Below are positions 11,754 to 21,874 of a stretch of DNA of 64,000 bases, piece by piece. A model generated the notes under the pieces. The model was not told where the DNA came from and did no database searches. It saw only the letters and a program-made list of their open reading frames with translations. How positions within the stretch are numbered: position 1 is the first letter of the stretch; every line of letters begins with the position of its first letter. Origin of the DNA: Branchipolynoe longqiensis (taxonomy: Eukaryota > Annelida > Polychaeta > Phyllodocida > Polynoidae); assembly GCA_030323885.1 (NCBI GenBank), contig CM059187.1, positions 137,240,415 through 137,304,414 on the forward strand, in the 5' to 3' direction. The translations under genes and the position numbers were made by a program.

Positions 11754-12088
11754 CAGACAGGATGGCCGAATGAGTTGAGCATCCGTCTCCCGTTTTGGTA
11801 GAGCGTGGGGTTCGAACCCTGGTCGAATCAAACCAATGACATCAAATTTGATACTTGTCGCTTCCTAACCAGGCCCTCAGCATTATTAGGATAGGGCAAG
11901 GACTGGTTCGCTCAGTGTCAGGATAATGTGACTCAATGGGATATCAGGTCATGGTGCTGGCGCATAGTCTCCTGGTGGGGCAGCACTATAAAGTCGCCAT
12001 GAGTGTGCAATCACAAGTCAGTACCCGTCCTGATATGACCTTAGATATTGCCAGGACATAAAACTCCAACGACCAACCAACCAACCTA
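11754..12088 (+). mobile_element. tRNA-derived SINE, full length
   Basis: ACCAGACAGGATGGCCGAAT head, B box GGGTTCGAACCCTGG, tail CTCCAACGACCAACCAACCA. Only ~30 bp from the oppositely oriented SINE at 11372. Confidence 0.9.
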
Positions 12089-12259
12089 AAATCGGCATCA
12101 GGCTTTGCGGGACTATCTGCTTGGTCAAAGCATTGCATTAGATTAAATCTGTCACCGGTGTAGGCCATAAAAGGAGGTGGGTGAGAGATACCTGAATGGT
12201 CATTGGGGCGTGACAGCTAACTCACCACACACAGTCCACCAGTCTGTAAAGGCAAGTGC

Positions 12260-13769
12260 TTAAAGTTGCATGGTCCGATAAAATATAATTTTGTCAAAAT
12301 TAAAACAATTACTTAAATTTGATCCTATATATCCAACTTAGACACTGGTGCATTAGCTAATGATTTGGGACAGCATATACAGAATAACCAGTGAATTTAT
12401 AACCTCACCCCTTTGGACATTTACTTTGAGACACTCATTATGCAGGGAGGCCATTAACCAATTAGTCCAATCTAGTGACCTCATTAGCCTCTCCTGACCA
12501 AGTAGGCCTACTGTGCAGGGCCATAGAGGGATAGGGGAAATGAGGTGGATGTTGCCCCCTCCCCTCCATGTTGGATATTCAATGCTGTTTGGTCAATTCT
12601 ATAAATATAATTATCAATTTGGGTAATTTAAATATTGAAAATTTTACATTTGTCAATTAAAATCACATCTGCCATCGGGACTATGTATGGTATGAGGGAG
12701 AATGAGACATGGATGACATAACAGTAAATAATAACAGAGCAATAATATGTAAATGAGTAATGCAAGCAATACGCATATCCTTGGCGGTCTAAATGTATGT
12801 GAGGATGCGCACGCATGTGTTTTGCACGCATCCGTTTGAAATTTGTCAGTTACACTGTATATGAAAAGAAAACATTTTTTGTTATTGAATGTAAAAAGGA
12901 GTGAACCATATGGAGTGAGATATGTGCATTTGAAAGTATTTGTAAACAATAACACATAGGCACAACCAGAACAGCTGCTGCCATCACAGCATTAAACCCG
13001 GAAAGGTGTGTATTTGTGGAGGATCCCATCAAACTATTAATGCTCAGGCCCGGCTGATGTGGCCAGGTTGGAATGGCTGCTGCATTAGCTAATACACTAG
13101 CTATCACCTCAGTTTATTGTAAACATACCTTGCAGAGAGTTAAAATAAAAGAATTGAATACAAAAGATCTGAAAGTCAAAATCTTTCAAATGCACATATC
13201 TCACTCCATATGGCTCACTCCTTTTTATATTCAATAACAAAAAAACGTTTTCCTTATATATACAGTGTAACTGACAAATTTCAAACAGATGCGCGCAAAA
13301 GAAATTTCTGCCATTGGGACGATGTCAATCATATACTGTTGTATATGTGATTTTGGATATTCGATGCTATTTGGTCAATTCGATACATATACATAAAATT
13401 AACCTTTCTACAAAATAAAATTTTGTTAAAAACCCTAGTGCCACGGGCCTATGGCACCAATCCGTTCCTAGAATGTTCACAGCCCAAACAGAAATACCTA
13501 CCTGCAGCCCTGTCAGGTTCCAGGATTAGTAGGTCATCTCACATCAAGGGGTCATCGTGATATGACCATCTGGGTCATAGCCACAGGACTTTTGGCAAGC
13601 TTGTTGAAATTATTTTGGGTTCTTTCAGCTCAAGTTGCTCCAAAACTAGCCATTTTTTATCAAAGTTACTCAGGACTAATGAATATTATTAGGATACAAT
13701 GGTCAACCTGAGCTATTTATCTCAAATATAACTAACAAATTCAAACGCCATCGGACCATGTAACGTTAA
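12260..13769. mobile_element. Long TTAA MITE (1.5 kb) with internal inverted repeat
   Basis: TTAAAGTTGCATGGTCCGAT to CATCGGACCATGTAACGTTA A. Inside, 12836-12938 and 13183-13300 are inverse (ATATGTGCATTTGAAAG / CTTTCAAATGCACATAT), suggesting a nested element of ~490 bp. Confidence 0.82.
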
Positions 13770-13807
13770 ATAACAAAACTCATCAGATATCATCCGCCCA
13801 GGTTGCC

Positions 13808-13945
13808 AGACGCGATGGCCTAATCGGTAGAGTGCAGGCTTCCCACACGGAAGGTTGGGAGTTCGAATGCTGGCCGAGTCAAACAAATGAGTTACAAAAT
13901 GTATACTTGTCATTCACTACCTAGCCCGGCATTCTGCATTATAGT
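13808..13945 (+). mobile_element. tRNA-derived SINE, 5' half
   Basis: GATGGCCTAATCGGTAGAGT A box, GGAGTTCGAATGC B box, then body lost after GGCATTCTGCATTAT. Confidence 0.85.
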
Positions 13946-14042
13946 GATATAGTGATATAGTGATTGGTAGACAGAAAGTGTGAACACTTATTTGTCTCTC
14001 ATTTTTGCTTGAGTGCAAGTAATTAGCAACACAAGGAATAAA

Positions 14043-14433
14043 TTAGTAGCATGTGGTGAATAAGTGGTCAAATTTCCCTGTATCATCAGCCCATGCTTTT
14101 TCTAATCAGTTCTTGAATGAATTTATTGAGCCGGCATCTATAACATTTTGTGGGAGACTATTCCATATATTTATGATCCTGTTTGAAAAACTGTGTTGCC
14201 TTAATTTTGAAACGGCTCTGGGTTTTACTAGTTTGAGAGTATGGCCCCGGCTGCCTTCTCTTTTATTCAAGGTGAAAAAATTGGTTCATATCTATTTCAT
14301 CAAAACCTTTCATAATTTTAAATACTTCAATTATGTCACTTCTTTTCCTTCTGTAGGAAAGGGTAGGAAGTTTCAATTTCCTGAGCCTTTGTTCATAGGG
14401 TAAGTCCTTTATAACTGCAACTAGTTTCGCATT
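14043..14433 (-). pseudogene. CR1/jockey-like reverse transcriptase C-terminal fragment
   Basis: Minus strand reads KDLPYEQRLRKLKLPTLSYR RKRSDIIEVFKIMKGFDEID, MNQFFHLE, stop (TAA), KREGSRGHTLKLVKPRAVSK, LRQHSFSNRIINIWNSLPQN, VIDAGSINSFKN, stop (TGA), LEKAWADDTGKF, and a final stop. LPYE.RL..L.L.TL.YRR.R.D.IEV.KI, FF, RGH..KL, F..R..N.WN.LP..V..A.S...FK is the typical end of CR1/L2/jockey-type ORF2. Two in-frame stops and lack of the upstream RT show a 5'-truncated relic. Its start abuts a SINE fragment at 14434-14500. Confidence 0.85.
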
Positions 14434-14500
14434 AGGGAAAGGACTGGTTAGCTCACTATCAGGATAATGTGACTGAATGGGGTATTGGGGCATGGTGCAA
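14434..14500 (+). mobile_element. SINE body fragment
   Basis: AAAGGACTGGTTAGCTCACT ATCAGGATAATGTGACTGAA, next to the dead RT fragment. Confidence 0.75.
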
Positions 14501-14756
14501 TCTAATATGAACCTTTTTTTGTAATCCAATATCCTCTTTGTTCAAATATTTATTTATCATAGCCCACTACTTTTGGAGTGAAGAATTGATTAAATCATGT
14601 AGATGAGTAGACCTTAAAATTCGAATCAAGGGCATTTAGTGGTTGTCATCTTCGTTGTTTTTTGTTGTCTTTGCATTCTCTCCCATTTCATCAACTCTAC
14701 TCAAATACAAATACACACTCTACTACACCGGATGCTGGAACCAGCAGTTCCACCTA

Positions 14757-15646
14757 TTGGGGCGTATTCGATTAATCAACTCAGGTCACTCGAGCCACTT
14801 TTTGGGGCATGCGCACATCCTACAGATTCGGGTTGAATAAACGAATACGCTCGGGGTGGAAAACATGGTGGCTTAATATAAAACTTAATATTTTTATTCA
14901 ATAACCGATATAAGTACAGCAAAATAGGATTTTTTTCCCTAGGTTATTAAAAAAATAACATTAAAACAACACGTAGGACCTGTACTGGTAGCTATTATCC
15001 TACAGGTACCAGCACATATGTAAAGTCATCGCTCCTAGCAAACCCCAGCCAAGAGGTGGGTTACTGGGGTCGGGTCGTTTTGCACACGGCACATGTTTTT
15101 GTCAACTCCACTCGCGGTGTTCGATTTGAAATTCTAGCAACTCGGGTGACCCGAGTCGCCCGGATCGTGTTAATCGATTAGGCCCCAGGGCTGTAATCGA
15201 TTAACACGACCCGGGCGACTCCGGTCACCCGAGTCATCAGAATTTCAAATCGAACAACGCGAGTAGAGTCGACAAATACAACTGCCGTGTGCAAAACGAC
15301 CCGACCGCAGTAACCCACCTCTTGGCTGGGGTTTGCTAGGAGCGATGACATCACATCTGTGCTGGTACCTGTAGGATAACAGCTACCAGTACAAGTCCCC
15401 CATGTTGTGTTAAGGGTGCTTTTTTTTTTTTTAAACGGTTTGTCAGCTTATACAATCATAAACTACTTTAAATCCAATTTTGCTGTACTTGTATCGGTTA
15501 TTAAAAAAAGATATTACGTTTTAGATTAAGTCACCATTTTTTCCACCCCGAGCATGGAAAAGCGTATTCGTTTATTCAACCCGAGTCTGTAGGATGTGCG
15601 CATGCGCCAAAAAGTGGCTCGAGTGACCCGAGTTGATGAATCGATT
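14757..15646. mobile_element. 890-bp near-perfect palindrome (fold-back element)
   Basis: Left arm 14757-15190, right arm 15195-15646. Matching landmarks in inverse order: GTCACTCGAGCCACTTTTTG, GGTTGAATAAACGAATACGC, TACAGCAAAAT.GGATTT, CAAACCCCAGCCAAGAGGTG, GGTCGGGTCGTTTTGCACAC, GTGTTAATCGATTA. Differences are mainly short indels (extra A/T run and about 40 bp in the right arm near 15420-15460). Centre is GGCCCCAGGGCTG flanked by TAATCGATTA. No ORF. Confidence 0.92.
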
Positions 15647-15809
15647 AGATCCAAGTGATTACAGTTGATTCATGCCAAAGCGGTTTTTGCTCGCATTTAG
15701 ACATGGTTGTCATTCACCCCTACTTTGGGGAGGGGTGAATATTTTATCGCACTGGCTATTCGCAGAGCTACACATCGCGGTGTTTACCCGACTTTCGCGG
15801 TATACGTTA

Positions 15810-16084
15810 TGCCAAGTACACACCTACCGTATACGATTCGCGCACTAAAACTCGCGACTCGACCCGACCCGCTTAAAACTGAAAACGAATCGATTCATTT
15901 TTCGAATCGCGAATCGCAATCGTAATCGGCCCGTCTTAGCCCTAAAACTGAGTTTTTAGTCGCGAATCGCAATCGCTAGGTGTGCGCGGGCAGCGCACAC
16001 GGAGTGATTTTTGTGCGTGAAACGGGCAGTTTTAGATCGTAAACGGTAGGTGGGTGCGGATAAACGGTAGGTGTGTACCTGGCA
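15810..16084. mobile_element. MITE, TGCCAAGTACACACCTACCG termini, TTA duplication
   Basis: Left TGCCAAGTACACACCTACCG, right GGTAGGTGTGTACCTGGCA, TTA on both sides (15807-15809, 16085-16087). GC-rich interior with CGAATCGCGAATCGCAATCG. Three-base TTA duplication fits PIF/Harbinger. Confidence 0.83.
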
Positions 16085-16119
16085 TTACTCTTCGTTTTGG
16101 TGTGGGCCACTTTTAGAGG

Positions 16120-16301
16120 TACAGTGAAACCTCTCTAACCAACCACCTCCACAGATTGACCACTCCCCTATATCGAACGCTTTATTTGGGTCCCAATAAT
16201 ACCATTTCAACCATATTCTACCTCTGTAAACCGATCACCTCCCTAAATGGACCATTTAAAGTCAGTCCCAAGGTCAGTTGATTTAGAGAGGTTTTACTGT
16301 A
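16120..16301. mobile_element. Tc1/mariner-type MITE, CAGTAAAACCTCTCTAA family
   Basis: ACAGTGAAACCTCTCTAACC to TTAGAGAGGTTTTACTGTA; body ATCGACCACTCCCCTATAT..CTTTATTTGGGTCCC common to five copies. Confidence 0.88.
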
Positions 16302-16728
16302 TTAACAAGCTGTCTTTTGCATCATGTAGATGAAATATTCTTCATCTGGGTCTTCAAATCTGTTGAATCCGCAACTAGAAGTTTAATGAAAATTTCTCTG
16401 AATTCTTCCCCCCCCCCCCCGTTAATTAAAAACTGCTGTAAATCACTCAAATTTGACGATATTCATCTTTGAAACTACCATATTCATTTTCACATACCTG
16501 TTTTCGATCTATAATATAAAGCACACTCTCAGCAATTTGCAGAACAGCTCTGCAAATAATAATCATTCTTCAGCTAATCAGCAGAGCAAAGCAGCTCTGC
16601 GAATAGCCTCGTCCATATTTCATCTAGATAAAAGAATACACTCTGGACAATGTTGTGCTCCGCTGTAGGAAATATGAAGAAACTGGGTTTTAGGTCTTGT
16701 GCATTCCGTGGTGGAGACACAATGCTTT
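16302..16728. other. Unassigned, C-run at 16409-16420
   Basis: Includes GCAGAGCAAAGCAGCTCTGC palindromic sequence near 16580; no gene. Confidence 0.5.
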
Positions 16729-17057
16729 AATTGGTTGTTGGAGTTTTAGTCCTGACAACATCTAAGGTCATATCAGGACGGGTACCGACTTATGACAGTG
16801 TGCACTCATGGCAACTTCATAGTGCTGTCCCACTGGTTGATCAGGCCACCAGCACCACGGCCCGAAATCGCGCTGTCACATTATCCTGACACTGAGTTAA
16901 CCAGTCCTTGCCCGATCCTATTATTAATGTCAAATACCAGGCCAGGAAGCTACAAGTATCAATTTTAAAAGTCATTGATTTGACTCGACCGGGACCCGAA
17001 CTCCCGACCTTCCACACACGAGGCCCGCGCTCTACCGATTCGGCCACTGCGCCTGGT
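16729..17057 (-). mobile_element. tRNA-derived SINE, full length
   Basis: Tail TTGGTTGTTGGAGTTTTAGT to head CTCTACCGATTCGGCCACTG. Confidence 0.9.
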
Positions 17058-17444
17058 TACACAATGCTGTATTATACCACTTCCGACTTGATCTGGGGAC
17101 TCTCCAAATAGGTTACCGATGGCTTTCTGTTGGCCGGATGGGGTAGACATAAAGATTGGACGCATGCAAAGATACTATGCTTGAAAGAACGCCCACCTAT
17201 CCACCCATACCCCCCTTAACCCCCCACCCCCCCCCCCCCCCCCCACCGCCCCCAAATTTAAAAAAAAAAAAAATCCAACAAACTATTTTCTGCAATGATC
17301 CGATTAAAGCATAATTTGTAAACACTTACCTAGATGTTATCCTATGGATTGCAGCTTGGTTTGGTCAGTTGGTGGAGTTTTACGTCCTGGCAACATCTAT
17401 GGTTATATCAGGATGGGTACCGACTTGTGACAGTGTGCATTCAT

Positions 17445-17900
17445 CAGGGATGAAAGTGGTCTCCGGGGAAAAAAAGCGGAAATGCTGATATTCTCCCATA
17501 GGCTTAGCATTGTCAGGGAATTCCTGAAAATTCCTGGAAGTCAGGTCTCATACATATTGGTATGCGCTGATAGTGCTGCGGCGTTTGAAGCATGTATTAG
17601 TAGTATACGCTGATAGTGCTGCACCGTTTGAAGCACGTATTAGTAGTATACGCTGACCCTGCTGCGGCGTTTGAAGCCATAAGTAGTATACACTGCTAGT
17701 GCTGTGGCATTTGCACCACATATTAGTATACGCTGATGGTGCTGCAGCATGAAACAACATATTGGTGGGTTGGTTGTTGGAGTTTTACATCCTGGAAACA
17801 TCTAAGGTCATATCAGGACGGCCGCAACATATTAGTATACAATTATAGCTACAGGAAAAATCCCGCAAATCCGCGAAATCGCAGAGATCTTTCATCCCTG
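17445..17900. mobile_element. CAGGGATGAAAG MITE with 6-bp duplication, inserted in a SINE
   Basis: CAGGGATGAAAGTGGTCTCC to GATCTTTCATCCCTG. ATTCAT at 17439-17444 and 17901-17906. Internal short tandem repeats of GTATACGCTGATAGTGCTGC. A SINE tail (17766-17828) is nested in it. Confidence 0.92.
17766..17828 (-). mobile_element. SINE tail-only insertion
   Basis: GGTTGGTTGTTGGAGTTTTA to ATATCAGGACGGCCG; flanked by CAACATATT on both sides (9 bp). Only the last ~57 bases of the SINE. Confidence 0.85.
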
Positions 17901-18573
17901 ATTCATGGCGATTTTATAGTGCTGCCCCACTGGGAAATCAGGCCGCTGGCACCATGACCCAATATCCCATGCAGTCACATTATCTTAACAATGAGCTAAC
18001 CAGTCCTTGCGCTACCCTACGAATGCAGAGCACCAGGCTAGAAAACGTCAAGATTCAATTTTATGTCATTGGTTTGAATCGACTGGGAACGGAACTCCCG
18101 ATCTCCCGCAGACGATGCCTGCGCTCTACCGATTCGGCCACCACGTTGGTATCTCATTGCAACTTGATGCTGCTGTGCTAATCTGCTATGCTCAAAAATA
18201 GGTCAAAGCCTGCCTGTCCAACATTTTTTGGTGTGCACACCAACATTAATGTGGCATGTTTTTACTTTAAATATAAAAAAAAATTAACCAAGTTACTTCT
18301 AATAAAAAAAGAAGTAAATCATAACGATCAATCTAATATATTTGTCTTAAAACACACATAAAGAAAACCCTGAAAAACATTAGATTATGCAGCTTCATGG
18401 GTATGATAATCTTTACTGAGGAAGTGTTTGCATAAACAATTTGAAGAATAACCAAGACAGAAATCTACTAAATTACTAAATAATTTCTAATATCCATAAT
18501 TTATATTTTCAACGACCATCATATGTAATATGACTGAATCAATAAATATGAGTTTTCGCGGAATTATCGTTTG

Positions 18574-18625
18574 TTTGTTGTTGTTTTACGTCCTAGCAAC
18601 ATCTAAGGTCATATCAGGACGGGCG
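18574..18625 (-). mobile_element. SINE tail-only insertion
   Basis: TTTGTTGTTGTTTTACGTCC to CATATCAGGACGGG, flanked by CGGAATTATCG (11 bp) on both sides. Confidence 0.88.
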
Positions 18626-18664
18626 GAATTATCGAGATTACGCATAGAATGAGCATGAGCATGA

Positions 18665-18832
18665 GCTTCCTCATTCCACTGCTCCTTGCCCTATCCTAGT
18701 AATGCCTAGCGCTAGGCTAGGTAGCGACAATAATCTATTCCTAAGTCATTGGTTTGACTCGGCCAGGGTTCGAACCCGCGAGTTCAAATCCCACGACCTA
18801 CCAGAACAGGAGGCGGACGCTCAACTCAATCG
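18665..18832 (-). mobile_element. tRNA-derived SINE, head half
   Basis: TCCTTGCCCTATCCTAGTAA, GACTCGGCCAGGGTTCGAAC (B box), ACGCTCAACTCAATCG. Confidence 0.85.
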
Positions 18833-19140
18833 CCCCCCCCCCCAATAAAAACACACAACCCACAAAATATAAAAACAAATTATTTTTAATCAGAATAAAT
18901 ATGGACATTCAACTTTCCTTCGACAATGCACTATATATAGTTAGCCGGCGGTCGAACCATACTGAGGTGGTTACACAGAAATGGGCCACCCCACAAGCCC
19001 TCACCGGAAGCGAGGTACACGGGCACAAGCTACTTCCGGTGCAACAGAAGCACACAGACACAAGAATCGCAAAATAACTAACATCAGAAAACGCACTTCT
19101 CCACTCGTTGTCGCCGATGTGTTGTACATACATATGTACA

Positions 19141-19322
19141 TACAGTAAAACCTCTCTAAATCCACCAACCATGGGACCAACTTTAAAATGATCCATTTAC
19201 GGGGGCTGTCAGTTTTGGGAGTTTTTCATTTTCTTACAATGGGCGATCTTGGGACCCAAATAAAGCGATCAAAATAGGGGAGTGGTCGATATGTGGAGCT
19301 GGTCGGTTAGACAGGTTTTATG
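19141..19322. mobile_element. Tc1/mariner-type MITE, CAGTAAAACCTC family
   Basis: TACAGTAAAACCTCTCTAAA to TTAGACAGGTTTTATGC; directly abuts the next copy. Confidence 0.85.
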
Positions 19323-19518
19323 CAGTAAAACCTCTGTAACTCACCACCTCCACAGATCGACCACTCCCCTATATCAATCGCTTTATTTGGGTCCGAAACG
19401 ATCGCCCAAACAATACCATTGTAACGATATAAAAAAAAAACTCTAAACCGACCACCTCCCTAAATGGACCATTTAAAGTCGGTCCCATGGTCGGTTGATT
19501 TAGAGAGGTTTTACTGGA
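19322..19518. mobile_element. Tc1/mariner-type MITE, CAGTAAAACCTC family
   Basis: GCAGTAAAACCTCTGTAACT to GATTTAGAGAGGTTTTACTG; head-to-head with 19141-19322. Confidence 0.85.
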
Positions 19519-20119
19519 TATTATATATATATATATATACAGATATATCTATATGTACATATATTATATATATAGTATATATACACACAATAAAGCCTAC
19601 ACATACACATACCATTCCATAGCAAAGACCTCTCACCCGTGCAGATATTACACAAAATACACATTGCAAGCAGTCCATGTTACTCCTGTGTACACATGGT
19701 TTTATACCGACATAACACACAACATGCGTTTATACGCACTCTCACTGTCTCAGCGAATACACACAATTATACACAATGCACACCAGAACATCAAAGCACA
19801 CGGTGGTGTTTTTTCCCCCCTAACAACAGTCCACAATATAGTTGTTAATCCCCTCAGTTCCAATCTCCAATGGTGACCCCGGTGTCTTTCTACGGTGGCC
19901 CATGTGGCAGAAACAATGCTGATACTGTGATTGCGGGTTTACACTGTTCAAACTTCATATCATACAATTTTCAATATACAGGAATCAGCAAACATGAAAT
20001 CAAACCGGAGGTTCAGACAGCAAGACTGCAATGCAATGCAAGTATGTGTAGCACCCGACGTGCAAACATCCACCACACTCAGTCTCCGGCTTCGTGCCAC
20101 GCAGCATGCAATACGTATA
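19519..20119. other. TA-rich stretch then unassigned DNA
   Basis: (TA)n and TATATACA runs to ~19580. The 131-codon open frame beginning at 19870 has no recognisable domain and continues into a MITE, so I do not call it a gene. Confidence 0.55.
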
Positions 20120-20452
20120 TATATGAAAGTGGTCTCCAGGGGAAAAAGGCGGAAATGCTGATATTGTCCCATAGGTTTAGCATTGTCAGGGAATCGCAGA
20201 AAATTCCCGCAAGTCGGGTTTCATATATATTGGTATACGCTGATAGTGCTGCAGCATTTGAATAATTTATTAGTAGCATACACTGATAGTGCTGTGGCGT
20301 TTGAAGCATTTATTAGTAGTATACGCTGATGGTAGTGCAGCGTAAAATAATAACGTATTAGTACTGCCTATACATTGATCGTGCTGCAGGATTGCAGTAG
20401 GTACAGGAAAAATCCCGGAAATCCGCGAAAACGCGGAGATCTTTCATCCCTG
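20120..20452. mobile_element. CAGGGATGAAAG MITE, left tip lost
   Basis: ATGAAAGTGGTCTCCAGGGG to CGGAGATCTTTCATCCCTG; first eight bases of the consensus are missing at the left. Confidence 0.85.
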
Positions 20453-20458
20453 TATAGA

Positions 20459-20592
20459 GTATTGAACAGGAGTTGGCGACATGGACGCTGTGAACACACG
20501 TGACAGGTACCCGGTCTGCTGAGCAGCATGGCACGGGGCCCGGTGGGGGTGGCCTCACTGACACCCTGCCATCTCCTCACTATACGGCAACA
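20459..20592. repeat. Duplicated segment, pair with 23933-24082
   Basis: Shares GGCGACATGGACGCTG, ACACGTGACAGG, CAGC.TGGCACGGGGCC, ACTGACACCCTGCCATCT and CACTA.ACGGCAAC with the segment on the other side of the DIRS element. Unidentified; GC-rich, no clear frame. Confidence 0.8.
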
Positions 20593-21400
20593 CACGAGGT
20601 GTGGCTTGAATTTGTTAATACCATAAACAAAAGCCAAAACGTACAAATTAGGAGGCATAAACACTGGAAGTAAGACATATCCCATATTGAACTAGATCAA
20701 TACGCTTAACATTATTGCACAGGGGTGCTTCTTCACCAAGTACATCCAAGCCGTTAGCCACCACGAGACACAAATGCTTCTGATATGTTACTACCAAACC
20801 ACAGAAAATATCTGTAAAACAAAGTGTTGGCTTGTCTTTTAATGAATAGGTGTGGGCATGGGGAGGGAAGGGATTTAAATTCATCAATACCACACATACA
20901 CATATATATGTCAATCCTTTATACATATATAATGTATATACATATATAATATATATATATACATATATAATTTTCCTCCAGAGTGTGATGCGAGGGGGCA
21001 CCCGCCCTGCAAGTACCCGACAGTTGGGAGGGGGGGGGGCGCTCCACCAATGCGCATGAGGAAATATAGGATGTACATGTTACCCTTGCATTTATACTCG
21101 CATAATACATTATACATCACATACATATATATATTATATATATACATACATAATATATAGATTAGTTAGACGAATCTTACCTTGGTATAGATGATGGATA
21201 ACTGCTGTTTTCCCGAGGTATAAGCCTCGGCTAGACGTGGGTGAGGGAGAGGGAAGCACATCCGGGTCCAGCAATTTTTACCTACTTATTCAGGATAATA
21301 AAATGATATAAAAGAACAATAACATCAAGTGAAATGGAAATGCAATGCTGTCCTTATATAAGCCATTGAATAGACGTGGAAAAGGGCATGATGGGTGGGC

Positions 21401-21533
21401 CCTCGCCCACGTCTAGCCGAGGCTTATACCTCGGGAAAACAGCAGTTATCCATCATCTATACCAAGGTAAGATTCGTCTAACTAATCTATTTTACCTCGG
21501 TATACAGCCTCAGGCCTAGCCGCAGGCTAGGGA
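21401..21533. repeat. DIRS internal complementary region, copy 1
   Basis: Complement of the left end (gtctagccgaggcttatacc ... gattcgtctaactaatct) fused at ~21488 to complement of the right end (attttacctcggtatacagc). Its persistence in a copy lacking all enzymes is what a trans-mobilised element would need. Confidence 0.88.
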
Positions 21534-21680
21534 GACCTTTACGTAAATCTTTTTTTATCCTGTATTATTTTGTATGATTTGTTATTTTATCTATCGGAAC
21601 CTGGTGTTACCAGAGTATTTGAAGTGTTATTGTTAAACAGGTTAAACATGGGCATGGAAAACGTATCTCACCTATGTACT

Positions 21681-21874
21681 TTAGTCTTTCAGCAGCTGTT
21701 GAGCGATGCCACTAGGCTTTTCTAGACGTTTGTTGTAGTGTCTTGCAAACGACCTAGCCGTCTTCCAGCCTGCATGAGCCAGGATTCGTTTCACCGAAAT
21801 TCCTAGAAGTCATGCTTTCGACACCATGGCCCCACGTGTTGAGTGTGAGGCATAACGATTTGTATCAACTCCTG
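21681..21874 (-). pseudogene. DIRS tyrosine recombinase C-terminal remnant, copy 1
   Basis: Out of frame with gag after the deletion, the minus strand reads RYASHSTRGAMVSKA, an in-frame TGA, LLGISVKRILAHAGWKTARS, then FARHYNKRLEKPSGIAQQLLKD and stop. It is nearly identical to the same part of copy 2, with catalytic His, Arg and Tyr positions preserved. The TGA stands where copy 2 has CGA (Arg). No start codon or N-terminal recombinase remains, so it is inert coding debris. Confidence 0.9.

Larger units (their letters stand above)
17355..18147 (-). mobile_element. tRNA-derived SINE split by a MITE
   Basis: SINE tail and body 17355-17444, then MITE 17445-17900, then body and head 17901-18147 (CTCTACCGATTCGGCCACCA). 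ATTCAT is duplicated around the MITE; other SINE copies show the empty site CACTCATGGCG. Confidence 0.92.

Noticed and set aside
19870..20265. 131-codon plus-strand ORF
   Set aside because: No recognisable domain; its second half is a CAGGGATGAAAG MITE.
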